From: Hyphomicrobium_B sp001006785
Lineage (GTDB): Bacteria > Pseudomonadota > Alphaproteobacteria > Rhizobiales > Hyphomicrobiaceae
Direction: 5' to 3'
NCBI RefSeq assembly: GCF_001006785.1
Contig: NZ_CDHO01000002.1
Coordinates: forward strand, 186,001-250,000
DNA length: 64,000 nucleotides
Shown here: positions 9,071 to 17,940 of the stretch, piece after piece
Layout of the letters: every line of letters starts with the position of its first letter
How positions within the stretch are numbered: position 1 is the first letter of the stretch
Notes under the pieces: model-generated
Told to the model about the DNA's origin: nothing
Seen by the model: the letters and a program-made list of their open reading frames with translations, nothing else
Databases searched by the model: none
Made by a program: the position numbers and the translations under genes

Positions 9071-9843
9071 TGAAACCGATCGTCGATCTTACCGGCAAGC
9101 GCGTGCTCGTCGTCGGCATCGCCAACAAGAGCAGCATCGCCTATGGCTGTGCCGAGGCGCTGAAGGCCGCTGGCGCCGACCTCGCGGTGACGTACCTGAA
9201 CGCCAAGGCCGAACCGCACGTAAGGCCCTTGGCGGAGGAACTGAACGCGTCGATCATCGTCCCGTGCGACGTGCGTATTCCAGGCGAGTTGGAAAGCGTT
9301 TTCGATACCATTCGCGCGACGTGGGGTCGTCTCGAAGGCGTCGTACATTCCATCGCGTTCGCACCACGCGAGGACTTGCACAACAGTCTTGTGCTTTGCT
9401 CGGCCGAAGGCTTCGCGATGGCGATGGATGTTTCATGCCACTCCTTCATCCGCATGGCGAAGCTGGCGCTGCCCTTGATGGTCGATGGCGGCAGCCTGCA
9501 AACGGTGAGCTTCTTCGGCGCCAACCGCGTTGTCGAGCACTATAATCTCATGGGGCCGGTTAAGGCCGCGCTGGAAGCGACGGTGCGGACACTCGCTTCC
9601 GATCTCGCGCCGCGTCGCATCCATGTGCACGCGCTGTCATCCGGGCCTGTCGCGACGCGCGCAGCCTCAGGGATAGATCGCTTCGACGAGCTTTTGGAAA
9701 AGACGCGCGAGCGCACGCCGGATCATCAGCTGGTGACGATCGAACAGATCGGGCGCATCTCAGCTTTTCTCGCAAGCGACGCCGGAAGCGCCATGACGGG
9801 CTCGACATCCTATGCCGACCACGGTTTCCACGTCGTCGCGTAA
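9070..9843 (+). CDS. fabI: Enoyl-ACP reductase FabI-like, first copy
   Basis: An NADH-dependent enoyl-acyl carrier protein reductase of the SDR superfamily, 257 residues. It has the FabI-type nucleotide segment VVGIANKSSIAYG rather than the classical TGxxxGIG, and the catalytic Tyr-x6-Lys in HYNLMGPVK. The C-terminal NAD contact ends in GFHVVA. This version belongs to the subgroup found beside pta-ackA and may not be the housekeeping fatty-acid enzyme; it could reduce enoyl thioesters feeding the PHA route (inference). It is the last gene of the ATGA-coupled operon. A 25-codon in-frame open stretch follows its stop (see findings). Confidence 0.88.
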   Translation: MKPIVDLTGKRVLVVGIANKSSIAYGCAEALKAAGADLAVTYLNAKAEPHVRPLAEELNASIIVPCDVRIPGELESVFDTIRATWGRLEGVVHSIAFAPREDLHNSLVLCSAEGFAMAMDVSCHSFIRMAKLALPLMVDGGSLQTVSFFGANRVVEHYNLMGPVKAALEATVRTLASDLAPRRIHVHALSSGPVATRAASGIDRFDELLEKTRERTPDHQLVTIEQIGRISAFLASDAGSAMTGSTSYADHGFHVVA

Positions 9844-10014
9844 CGCGACCGGAAACTGCTGGCGTGGTCTTTCGGCGTCGTTGCACTCGCGTCCATTCTG
9901 ACGCAGATGTGGCTGCGATAAACTGTCATAAAAGGTTCACGTCTCAGCTCGCTTACAACATTTCGGATTGGGCGAAAGTTGAAGACAATCACTGCGCGAG
10001 CTCCAGTGACGCAC

Positions 10015-10028
10015 TTGACCTAAATCAA
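10015..10028 (+). promoter_or_regulatory. FNR/FixK-type box upstream of ccoN
   Basis: TTGACCTAAATCAA matches the FNR/FixK consensus TTGA-N6-TCAA. Its centre is 10021.5, so a class II promoter (-41.5) would start transcription near 10063. That leaves about 14 bases to a GGGAGG ribosome site at 10077 and a TTG start at 10088. This is the expected oxygen-responsive control of a cbb3 oxidase operon. Confidence 0.8.
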
Positions 10029-10087
10029 GGTTGCTGACTGTTCATCATCCGAGTGTGCGGCTTCCCTGGTGGGATCGGGAGGCAGCT

Positions 10088-11752
10088 TTGCAAGATGTAT
10101 TGGACGAGCGCTCAGGATTAAGCGACTCGCTGGCGCTGATTAGCGCAGTCATAATCGGCTTAATTGGTCTGATCTTCGCGGTCGCTGGAGAGGAGGAAAT
10201 ACTCCGATTTCAGGGACTGCTTTTTTTGGGTGCCGGCGTCGCGGCAGGTTTATATGTCGCAACCCATCCAACCAATCTCAGAGAAGAAAAGCGTTCCGGC
10301 TATTTCGATGGCCCAATTCGCGTTGCGACAATCGCGTGCGTATTCTGGGGCGTCGTAGGCTTTCTTGTTGGCGACATTCTCGCTTGGCAGCTCTCGTTCC
10401 CGGCTCTCAATCTTGACCTGCCGTGGACCAACTTCGGCCGCCTGCGACCGGTTCACACTTCAGCCGTTGTTTTCGCCTTCGGCGGCAACGCGCTCCTCGC
10501 GACATCGCTTTACGTGGTCCAGCGCACGAGCCAGGCGAGAATGCCGGGCAAATGGGCGCCGTGGTTCGTCGTTTGGGGATACCAGCTCTTTATCGTCATC
10601 GCCGCGACCGGCTATTTGATGGGTGTAACGCAAAGCAAGGAATACGCGGAGCCCGAGTGGTACGCGGATATCCTGCTGACGCTCGTATGGGTCACTTACC
10701 TTCTGGTGTTCCTCGGCACGCTCAAAGGCCGGCAGGAACCACACATCTACGTCGCGAACTGGTTCTTCCTCGGCTTCATCATCACCGTCGCGATGCTGCA
10801 TGTGGTCAACAACCTCGCGCTGCCGGTATCGTTTCTGGGAACGCTGAGCTACCCGCTGTTCCCTGGTGTCCAAGGCGCGATGACGCAATGGTGGTACGGG
10901 CATAACGCCGTCGGCTTCTTCCTGACGGCCGGCTTCCTCGGCATCATGTATTACTTCATTCCGAAGCGCGCCGAGCGCCCGGTGTACTCATACCGCTTGT
11001 CGATCGTGCACTTCTGGTCGCTGATCTTCCTCTACATCTGGGCAGGTCCGCACCATCTCCACTACACCGCTCTTCCGGAGTGGACGCAGACGCTCGGCAT
11101 GACGTTCTCGATCATGCTGTGGATGCCGTCGTGGGGTGGCATGATCAACGGTCTCATGACGCTCTCGGGTGCGTGGGACAAGCTCAGAACCGACCCGGTC
11201 ATCCGGCTGCTCGTCGTCAGCGTCGCCTTCTACGGCATGTCGACGTTCGAGGGCCCGCTGATGTCCATCAAAGAGGTCAACTCGCTCTCGCACTACACCG
11301 ACTGGACGATCGGCCACGTGCATTCCGGCGCGCTGGGATGGGTCGGCATGATCTCGTTCGGTGCCGTCTACTGCCTCGTTCCGTGGCTTTGGAAGCGCAA
11401 AGGCCTCTACTCGCAGAAGCTTGTCGAGTGGCACTTCTGGCTCGCGATGATCGGCATCGTTCTCTACATCTCGTCGATGTGGGTCGCGGGCATCACGCAG
11501 GGTCTGATGTGGCGTGCTTACGACCGCCTCGGCTTCCTCAAGTATTCGTTCATTGAAACAGTCGAGGCGTTGCATTGGCCTTACGTCATCCGTGCGACAG
11601 GCGGCGTCCTGTTCCTGCTCGGCGGATTGATCATGGCCTACAACATCTGGCGCACCATTCGCAGCGACGTGTCGGTCGACGTCCGGGATCAGCCCGCAGT
11701 CGCCGCAGCACCGGAACTGCGCCCCGGCGCCATCGCAATGCCAGCCGAATAA
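10088..11752 (+). CDS. ccoN: cbb3-type cytochrome c oxidase subunit I
   Basis: The catalytic heme-copper subunit of the high-affinity cbb3 oxidase, a polytopic inner-membrane protein that reduces O2 under microaerobic conditions. Metal-ligand histidines are visible in RPVHTSAV, WWYGHNAVGFF, GPHHLHYTALP and GHVHSGALGW. From the TTG at 10088 the protein is 554 residues. The frame is open back to a TTG at 10031, but that start would lie 3 bases from the FNR box and upstream of any transcript that box could activate. The 10088 start has GGGAGG five bases before it. It is the first gene of ccoNOQPGHIS. Confidence 0.95.
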   Translation: MQDVLDERSGLSDSLALISAVIIGLIGLIFAVAGEEEILRFQGLLFLGAGVAAGLYVATHPTNLREEKRSGYFDGPIRVATIACVFWGVVGFLVGDILAWQLSFPALNLDLPWTNFGRLRPVHTSAVVFAFGGNALLATSLYVVQRTSQARMPGKWAPWFVVWGYQLFIVIAATGYLMGVTQSKEYAEPEWYADILLTLVWVTYLLVFLGTLKGRQEPHIYVANWFFLGFIITVAMLHVVNNLALPVSFLGTLSYPLFPGVQGAMTQWWYGHNAVGFFLTAGFLGIMYYFIPKRAERPVYSYRLSIVHFWSLIFLYIWAGPHHLHYTALPEWTQTLGMTFSIMLWMPSWGGMINGLMTLSGAWDKLRTDPVIRLLVVSVAFYGMSTFEGPLMSIKEVNSLSHYTDWTIGHVHSGALGWVGMISFGAVYCLVPWLWKRKGLYSQKLVEWHFWLAMIGIVLYISSMWVAGITQGLMWRAYDRLGFLKYSFIETVEALHWPYVIRATGGVLFLLGGLIMAYNIWRTIRSDVSVDVRDQPAVAAAPELRPGAIAMPAE

Positions 11753-11764
11753 GGAGCGATAATC

Positions 11765-12502
11765 GTGAACCACGCTATCTTCGAGCGAAACTCGATTATT
11801 CTTTTGATCGGCGCGCTGATTGTCGTGTCGATCGGCGGTATCGTCGAAATCGCACCGCTGTTCTACGTCCAGTCGACGATCGAGAAGGTGCAGGGCATGC
11901 GCCCGTACTCGCCTCTTGAGCTCGCCGGACGTGACATCTACGTGCGCGAGGGCTGCTACAATTGCCATAGCCAGATGATCCGCTCGCTCCGCGACGAGGT
12001 CGAACGCTATGGCCATTACTCGCTGGCCGCGGAAAGCATGTACGATCATCCGTTCCAGTGGGGATCGAAGCGCACGGGTCCGGATCTTGCGCGCGTCGGC
12101 GGCAAGTATTCGGATGCCTGGCACGTCGAGCACATGCGTGATCCGCGCTCGGTGGTGCCTGCGTCCATCATGCCGGGCTACCCGTTCCTCGATCAGACGC
12201 TTCTCGATACGTCGAATATTTCGAGGCGTATGAAAACCTTGAAGACGATCGGCGTGCCTTACACCGAAGAGATGATCGCCAACGCCGACAAGGATGTCGT
12301 TGCGCAAATCTCGCCGGACACGAAGGAGGCCAAGGCTCTGCTGACGCGCTATCCGAAGGCGCAGGTGCGTAAGTTCGATGGCCAGCCAGCGGGAGATAAC
12401 GTCCGCCCGACGGAACTCGATGCCGTCATCGCCTACCTGCAGATGCTCGGCACGCTTGTCGACTTCACCAAGTTCGACGCCAGCGGTCCCAACCTGCGAT
12501 AG
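11765..12502 (+). CDS. ccoO: cbb3 oxidase monoheme cytochrome c subunit
   Basis: The membrane-anchored monoheme cytochrome c subunit that passes electrons to CcoN. A single N-terminal membrane anchor at about residues 9-34 is followed by the heme site CYNCH at residues 64-68. The distal methionine is probably in the ASIMPGYPF segment. The protein has 245 residues, normal for CcoO. The start is GTG at 11765, preceded by AAGGAG, 12 bases after the ccoN stop. Confidence 0.95.
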   Translation: MNHAIFERNSIILLIGALIVVSIGGIVEIAPLFYVQSTIEKVQGMRPYSPLELAGRDIYVREGCYNCHSQMIRSLRDEVERYGHYSLAAESMYDHPFQWGSKRTGPDLARVGGKYSDAWHVEHMRDPRSVVPASIMPGYPFLDQTLLDTSNISRRMKTLKTIGVPYTEEMIANADKDVVAQISPDTKEAKALLTRYPKAQVRKFDGQPAGDNVRPTELDAVIAYLQMLGTLVDFTKFDASGPNLR

Positions 12503-12515
12503 GGGAGATTAGGTC

Positions 12516-12692
12516 GTGCCTTACGAAGACATACAAGTCGTTACGCAGATCGCGTCGCTCGCATTGTTCATGAGCATTATGATCGCGGCGTACATCTACG
12601 CTTTTCGCAGAAGCAACAAAGCTAAATTCGCCGAGGCGTCCGCTATGCCTCTTCGCGACGATGCGCCACCTGCCGATTGGGATAAGCAATGA
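12516..12692 (+). CDS. ccoQ: cbb3 oxidase small subunit
   Basis: A 58-residue single-span membrane protein at the conserved CcoQ position between ccoO and ccoP; it stabilises the interaction of CcoP with the CcoNO core in other bacteria. It begins VPYEDIQVVTQIASLALF, has one hydrophobic helix at about residues 9-30, then basic FRRSNKAKF and an acidic, Pro-containing tail ending DWDKQ. The start is GTG at 12516, soon after GGGGAGAT. Its stop overlaps the ccoP start as ATGA. Confidence 0.85.
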   Translation: MPYEDIQVVTQIASLALFMSIMIAAYIYAFRRSNKAKFAEASAMPLRDDAPPADWDKQ

Positions 12693-13609
12693 GCCATCAC
12701 AAAAAAATCGATGAAGTGACGGGTGTCGAAACGACCGGCCACGTCTGGGACGGCGACATCTGCGAACTGAACAAGCCGCTGCCGAAGTGGTGGCTCTACA
12801 CGTTCTACGCCTGCATACTCTGGTCCATCGGCTATTGGATCGTGTATCCGGCCTGGCCGCTGGTCAACAGCTACACGATGGGCGTGCTGGGATTCAGTCA
12901 GCGCACTCAAGTCCAGAATGAGATCGACGAGTGGAAGTCTGGGCACGCGAAATATCGTACGCAGATCGCCGAGCTGCCGCTCGCCGACATCCGTAAGAAC
13001 GAAGAACTCTTTCAGTTCTCGATCGCGGGCGGCGCAGCGCTTTTCGGTGAAAACTGCGCCGGTTGCCACGGTCGTGGTGCTCAAGGCGGCATCGGCTATC
13101 CCAACCTGAATGACGACGATTGGCTATGGGGTGGAAATCTCGACCAGATTCACCAGACCATTTCCTACGGCATCAGAAACGGCAACCCGAAGGCGCACGA
13201 TACGGCGATGCCGCATTTCGGAACCGACAAGATCCTCGATAACGCGCAGATCAGCGACGTCGCAAACTTCGTTCGCTCCTTCGCGCATCTCGACGTCGAT
13301 GCCGAGGCGGCCAAGCGAGGCTCGCAAATCTATGCCGACAACTGCGCCGCCTGCCACGGCGAGCAGGGCAAGGGCAATCAGGACATGGGCGCTCCCAACC
13401 TGACGGACGCCATCTGGCTCTACGGCAGCTCGCAGGAAGCCGTCATGCAAAGCGTTCGCACGGGGCGCGGCGGCATTATGCCGGCATGGTTGGAGCGTCT
13501 CGATCCAGTCGCAGTTAAAATGCTGACGCTTTTCGTGTATTCTCTCGGTGGAGGGCAAGCCGAAACGGCGAGCGCTCCCGCATCAACGGTGCCGGAAAAA
13601 GCCCAATGA
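12689..13609 (+). CDS. ccoP: cbb3 oxidase diheme cytochrome c subunit
   Basis: The diheme cytochrome c subunit that receives electrons from soluble cytochrome c. It has 306 residues: a short cytoplasmic start, a membrane helix at about 34-58, and two c-type heme sites, CAGCH (123-127) and CAACH (219-223). Met ligands are likely in TAMPHFG and GIMPAWL. Both ends overlap neighbours by ATGA (ccoQ before, ccoG after). Length and heme spacing are typical of CcoP. Confidence 0.96.
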   Translation: MSHHKKIDEVTGVETTGHVWDGDICELNKPLPKWWLYTFYACILWSIGYWIVYPAWPLVNSYTMGVLGFSQRTQVQNEIDEWKSGHAKYRTQIAELPLADIRKNEELFQFSIAGGAALFGENCAGCHGRGAQGGIGYPNLNDDDWLWGGNLDQIHQTISYGIRNGNPKAHDTAMPHFGTDKILDNAQISDVANFVRSFAHLDVDAEAAKRGSQIYADNCAACHGEQGKGNQDMGAPNLTDAIWLYGSSQEAVMQSVRTGRGGIMPAWLERLDPVAVKMLTLFVYSLGGGQAETASAPASTVPEKAQ

Positions 13610-15090
13610 CGTCGATGAGCAAACCGAACAAGTTTCTGATCGGAGGGGAGGGCGCTCACTCCGCGCCGCCCCCTTCCACGCCCACGCATTCGGATTACGT
13701 CTCACGCAAGAAGATCTACCCCAAGCTTGCGCGCGGGACATTCCGGAACGTCAAATGGGCGGTGATGGCGATCACGCTCGGCATCTACTACATCGTGCCG
13801 TGGCTGCGCTGGAACCGCGGCGAGGGATTGCCGGATCAGGCCATTCTGTTCGACTTTGCCAATCAGCGTCTCTTGTTCGGACCTATCGAAATCTGGGCGC
13901 AGGAATTCTACTACGTGACCGGGCTGCTCGTGCTCGGTGCGCTTAGTCTGTTTCTCGTGACATCGATCGCCGGCCGCATGTGGTGCGGATACGCCTGCCC
14001 GCAGACCGTCTGGACCGACCTCATGATCGCGGTCGAACGCTTCTGGCAAGGCGATCGCAACGCGCAGTTGCGTCTTGATGGCCAGGGTTGGACGTTCGAA
14101 AAGATCTGGAAGAAATCGGTTACGCATCTGTCGTGGGTGCTGATCTCGCTCGCGACGGGCGGCGCGCTCGTCTTCTATTTCCGCGATGCGCCGACGCTGG
14201 GAGTCGAGCTTCTGCATGGAACGGCGCCCGTCGTCGCCTACGTGTTTCTTGGGCTCTTCACGCTCACGACCTATCTGCTTGGCGGCCTCGCGCGCGAGCA
14301 GGTCTGCATCTATATGTGCCCGTGGCCGCGCATCCAGGGCGCGATGGTCGATCACGACTCGCTCCTGATCTCGTATCGCGATCTTCGCGGCGAGCCGCGC
14401 GGCGCCCATAAGAAGGGGACGACTTGGGACGATCGCGGCGATTGCATAGATTGCCGCGCATGCGTCGCTGTTTGCCCGATGGGCATCGACATCCGCGATG
14501 GATCGCAGCTCGAATGCATTCAGTGCGCGCTGTGCATCGACGCCTGCAACGAGATCATGGATCGCGTGGAACGGCCGCGTGACTTGATCGCCTATACGAC
14601 GATCGGCAACCTCGCCAACGCCACGACCGCGCCGCGCGAGGGCTGGCGCATCATTCGCCCACGTACCCTCCTTTATACGGCTATGATCACGCTCGTCGCA
14701 TCGCTGATGGGCTGGTCGCTTCTCAATCGCGCCGATTTCGAGCTGAGCGTCATCCAGGATCGCAATCCGCTGTTTGTCGTTTTGAGCGACGGCGGCGTGC
14801 GCAACGGCTACACCGTGAAGATTGCGAACAAGATAGAGCATACGCGCCACTTCAAACTGAACTTCAGCGGCGTGCCTGGACTTCAGCCCAAATTCGTCGA
14901 GTTCGACGGCGTCGATCCGACCATCGAAGTGGGGCCGTCGGAAGTGCGGGCGGTGAAGGTTTTCCTGTTGCTCCCCGGCGACAAGAAGAAGGACCTGAAG
15001 TCCGACGCGGAACCCGTGAAGATCGAACTCGACGATGTTTCGAACGGACAGTCGACGTCACGCAATACAACCTTTAGGAGCCCGTCATGA
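13606..15090 (+). CDS. ccoG: cbb3 oxidase assembly ferredoxin-type protein CcoG/FixG
   Basis: A polytopic membrane protein with two [4Fe-4S] ferredoxin motifs, required for cbb3 maturation, probably as a cupric reductase. It has 494 residues. GYACPQTVWTD follows the second membrane helix; the clusters are bound by CIDCRACVAVCP and CIQCALCIDACN near residues 280-310. A C-terminal immunoglobulin-like FixG domain lies at about 370-490. It overlaps ccoP at the start and ccoH at the stop by ATGA. Confidence 0.95.
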   Translation: MTSMSKPNKFLIGGEGAHSAPPPSTPTHSDYVSRKKIYPKLARGTFRNVKWAVMAITLGIYYIVPWLRWNRGEGLPDQAILFDFANQRLLFGPIEIWAQEFYYVTGLLVLGALSLFLVTSIAGRMWCGYACPQTVWTDLMIAVERFWQGDRNAQLRLDGQGWTFEKIWKKSVTHLSWVLISLATGGALVFYFRDAPTLGVELLHGTAPVVAYVFLGLFTLTTYLLGGLAREQVCIYMCPWPRIQGAMVDHDSLLISYRDLRGEPRGAHKKGTTWDDRGDCIDCRACVAVCPMGIDIRDGSQLECIQCALCIDACNEIMDRVERPRDLIAYTTIGNLANATTAPREGWRIIRPRTLLYTAMITLVASLMGWSLLNRADFELSVIQDRNPLFVVLSDGGVRNGYTVKIANKIEHTRHFKLNFSGVPGLQPKFVEFDGVDPTIEVGPSEVRAVKVFLLLPGDKKKDLKSDAEPVKIELDDVSNGQSTSRNTTFRSPS

Positions 15091-15578
15091 GCGCTGCGGT
15101 GTCAGAGAAAGGTACGATTCGCGGCTGGCACGTGCTTGCCGCTCTCGTCGGCTTCTTTCTGACCGTCACTGCCGTCGATGTCATCATGATTACGAAGGCG
15201 GTTTCGACATTCAGCGGCGACACGGCCGACGCTTACCGCAAGGGCTTGGCCTACAACCAGACGCTCGAACAAGAAGTCATCCAGGATAAGCTTGGATGGC
15301 ACGAAAGCCGGTCGTTCGATTCCGCTACGGGACGGCTTTCGATTTCCGTCACGGATGAAAACAAGACGCCGGTCGACGGCCTCGATCTGCAGGCTGACAT
15401 CGGCCGCGCGGCGACCGACATTTTCGACCGTAGCATCGCGCTCCGGCCCTTGGGCAACGGCACTTATGGCGCTGAAATCGCCGGATTGTCGGAGGGCGCT
15501 TGGACGCTGTCGGTCAACGCTTCAGATAACGGCAAGATCGTTTACAGATCGAGGGCCCGGATATGGAAGCAGCCCTAG
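15087..15578 (+). CDS. ccoH: cbb3 oxidase assembly protein CcoH/FixH
   Basis: A small single-span membrane protein of the FixH family needed for cbb3 assembly, 163 residues. One membrane helix lies at about residues 14-36, then the family segment YRKGLAYNQTLEQE and a periplasmic beta-rich domain. Its 3' end overlaps the ccoI start by 16 bases and its start overlaps ccoG by ATGA, so it is translationally tied to both. Confidence 0.92.
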   Translation: MSAAVSEKGTIRGWHVLAALVGFFLTVTAVDVIMITKAVSTFSGDTADAYRKGLAYNQTLEQEVIQDKLGWHESRSFDSATGRLSISVTDENKTPVDGLDLQADIGRAATDIFDRSIALRPLGNGTYGAEIAGLSEGAWTLSVNASDNGKIVYRSRARIWKQP

Positions 15579-17758
15579 ATGCGCCGGTCGTAACACACGA
15601 ACCAAACGCAACGTCACGGCAGACGGTCGTTCTCTCGGTACCGACCATTGTCTGCGGGAATTGCCTCCGCTCGGTTGAAAATGCGCTGCGCGCGCTGCGG
15701 GGCGTCGAAGCGGCACGCGCCAATCTGACCACCAAACGCGTGTCGGTGGTCGTCGATCCCGAATTGAGTTCCACGGTCGACCTGACGACGGCGCTCGAGC
15801 GCGCCGGTTATCCGTCAGCACTTCTCGCAGACGATGCCGAAACCGAACAGAAGGCGCGCGTCAGCGAACTCGTCCCGCGCGTCGGCGTCGCGGGATTTGC
15901 AGCCGCCAATATCATGCTGCTGTCCGTTTCGGTCTGGTCAGGCCAGGCGAGCGACATGGACAGCTCCGTCCGCGAGTTGTTTCACTGGTTGTCGGCGCTC
16001 ATCGCGTTGCCGGCCGTCGGCTACGCGGGTCAGCCATTCTTCAGATCGGCAATTGCGGCGCTGAAGGCGCGGCGTCTCAACATGGACGTGCCGATCTCGC
16101 TCGGCGTCCTGCTGGCGACGGGCATGAGCCTCTTCCAGACGATGCGGAATTCAAATCAGATCTATTTCGACGCCGCTGTGACGCTTCTGTTTTTCCTGCT
16201 GATCGGCAGGGCGCTCGACGAGCGCATGCGCACGAAGGCGCGGGGCGCGGCCGAAAACCTGCTGGGCCTCAGAGCGAAAAACGCCACCCTCGTCGAGAGC
16301 GATCAGACGACGAAGGTCATTTCCGCGGCGAAGCTTAAGCCGGGCATGATCATCGCAGTCGCGGCGGGCGAGCGTGTGGCGGGTGACGGCGAAATCATTT
16401 CCGGCCAGAGCGAAATCGACGAGAGCCTGATCAGCGGCGAAACGCGGCCGCGCACCGTTAGCGCGGGCGATGCCGTCTATGCCGGAACCGTCAACTGCAG
16501 CGGCGCCTTGCGCGTGCGCATCACGGCTGCCGAAGAAAACACGCTGCTGAGCGAGATCGGGCGCATGATGCTCGCCGCCGAGCAAAGCCGCGGCCGCTAC
16601 GTACGTCTCGCGGATCGCGCCTCGCGCCTCTATGCACCCGCCGTGCACGTTCTCGGGTTAACGACGTTTGTTGCCTGGATGCTGATCGGCGCGCCGTGGG
16701 AGCAGGCGCTGACCTACGCGATCGCGGTGCTGATCATCACATGCCCCTGCGCGTTGGCGCTGGCCGTGCCCGCTGTTCAGGTCGCCGCGATGAGCCGGTT
16801 GTTCAGCAAGGGCGTCATCGTCAAGGCACCCGATGGGCTCGAGCGTCTCGCCGAAATCGACTGCGTGGTCTTCGACAAGACCGGCACGCTGACGACCGGA
16901 GAGCTACGCCTCGGAACCAGCGGCAGCATTGATACGGTCGCGCTCGCACGGGCAGGATCGATTGCCGGAGCGAGCAGGCATCCGTATGCGCAGGCGCTTG
17001 TGAAAGCGGCCCGCGAGCAGGGCATCCGCGCGCAGGCCGTCGACGACGTGCAGGAAGTCGCCGGTTCCGGTCTCATCACGACCTCGGCTGGTGTCGAAGA
17101 AAAAGTGGGCTCCGCAACTTGGGTTGGCGCTGGCGATGGCCACGCATCGATCTGGTACGGCGCCGCAGGCAAACCGCCCGTCGGCTTCGACTTCGTCGAT
17201 GAACCGAGAAAGGACGCGGCCGCCTGCGTCTCTGAACTCCAGCGCTCCGGATACATGGTCAGCCTGCTGTCGGGCGACCGGCGCGACGCCGTCGAGCAGA
17301 CAGCCGCCGCTTGCGGCATCGAGGGCTGGGCCGCCGAAGTTCGCCCCGATCAGAAGCTCCAGACGATCGAAGCGTTGAAGGCGCGGGGTTACAAGACGCT
17401 GATGGTCGGCGACGGCCTAAACGATGCGCCCGCACTTGCCGCTGGACATGCCTCGCTATCGCCCGCATCGGCCATCGACATCGCCCAGAATGCCGCCGAC
17501 GCCGTCTTCCAAGGCGAGCTGCTGCAGCCGGTCATCGAGACGCTGGCGATCGCCAAAGCCGCGCGCGGCCTGGCGCTTCAGAACTTTGCGATCGCGATCG
17601 TCTACAATTCCGTTTTCGTGCCCCTCGCGATGTTGGGTTACGTGACGCCGTTGATTGCGGCATTGGCCATGTCCGGCTCATCCATTATGGTGACCGCCAA
17701 CGCGCTTCGGCTACGCTCGATGAAACTGCATCTGCCAAAGATCGGAACATCGCAATGA
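15563..17758 (+). CDS. ccoI: Cation-transporting P-type ATPase CcoI/FixI
   Basis: A P1B-type copper-exporting ATPase that supplies copper for the CcoN binuclear centre. It has 731 residues: an N-terminal HMA domain with CGNC at 31-34, TSISGETRP-like actuator motif (LISGETRP), membrane CPC motif at 394-396, phosphorylation motif DKTGT (Asp438) and GDGLNDAPAL. The CcoI type is distinguished from general CopA by its place in the cco operon. The stop overlaps ccoS by ATGA. Confidence 0.95.
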   Translation: MEAALDAPVVTHEPNATSRQTVVLSVPTIVCGNCLRSVENALRALRGVEAARANLTTKRVSVVVDPELSSTVDLTTALERAGYPSALLADDAETEQKARVSELVPRVGVAGFAAANIMLLSVSVWSGQASDMDSSVRELFHWLSALIALPAVGYAGQPFFRSAIAALKARRLNMDVPISLGVLLATGMSLFQTMRNSNQIYFDAAVTLLFFLLIGRALDERMRTKARGAAENLLGLRAKNATLVESDQTTKVISAAKLKPGMIIAVAAGERVAGDGEIISGQSEIDESLISGETRPRTVSAGDAVYAGTVNCSGALRVRITAAEENTLLSEIGRMMLAAEQSRGRYVRLADRASRLYAPAVHVLGLTTFVAWMLIGAPWEQALTYAIAVLIITCPCALALAVPAVQVAAMSRLFSKGVIVKAPDGLERLAEIDCVVFDKTGTLTTGELRLGTSGSIDTVALARAGSIAGASRHPYAQALVKAAREQGIRAQAVDDVQEVAGSGLITTSAGVEEKVGSATWVGAGDGHASIWYGAAGKPPVGFDFVDEPRKDAAACVSELQRSGYMVSLLSGDRRDAVEQTAAACGIEGWAAEVRPDQKLQTIEALKARGYKTLMVGDGLNDAPALAAGHASLSPASAIDIAQNAADAVFQGELLQPVIETLAIAKAARGLALQNFAIAIVYNSVFVPLAMLGYVTPLIAALAMSGSSIMVTANALRLRSMKLHLPKIGTSQ

Positions 17759-17940
17759 CTGCGCTCGCTTGGCTCATTCCTGCTGCTTTGACGCTCGGTA
17801 TGATGGGCCTGGCAGGCTTCCTTTGGGCGCTGCGCAGCGGCCAGTTCGACGATCTCGAAGGTGCCGGCTGGCGCGCCATCAGCGACGATAACGATGTCGC
17901 CGATGCGCCGCCGCATCGAGGACCGGCAGGCGATGCTTGA
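17755..17940 (+). CDS. ccoS: cbb3 oxidase maturation protein CcoS/FixS
   Basis: A 61-residue single-span membrane protein of the CcoS family, needed for insertion of cofactors into cbb3. It has one membrane helix at about residues 5-26, followed by the diagnostic WALRSGQFDDLEG segment. The ATG is shared with the ccoI stop. The tail, rich in Asp and Pro, is not conserved. The next gene starts within its last 8 bases. Confidence 0.93.
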   Translation: MTALAWLIPAALTLGMMGLAGFLWALRSGQFDDLEGAGWRAISDDNDVADAPPHRGPAGDA

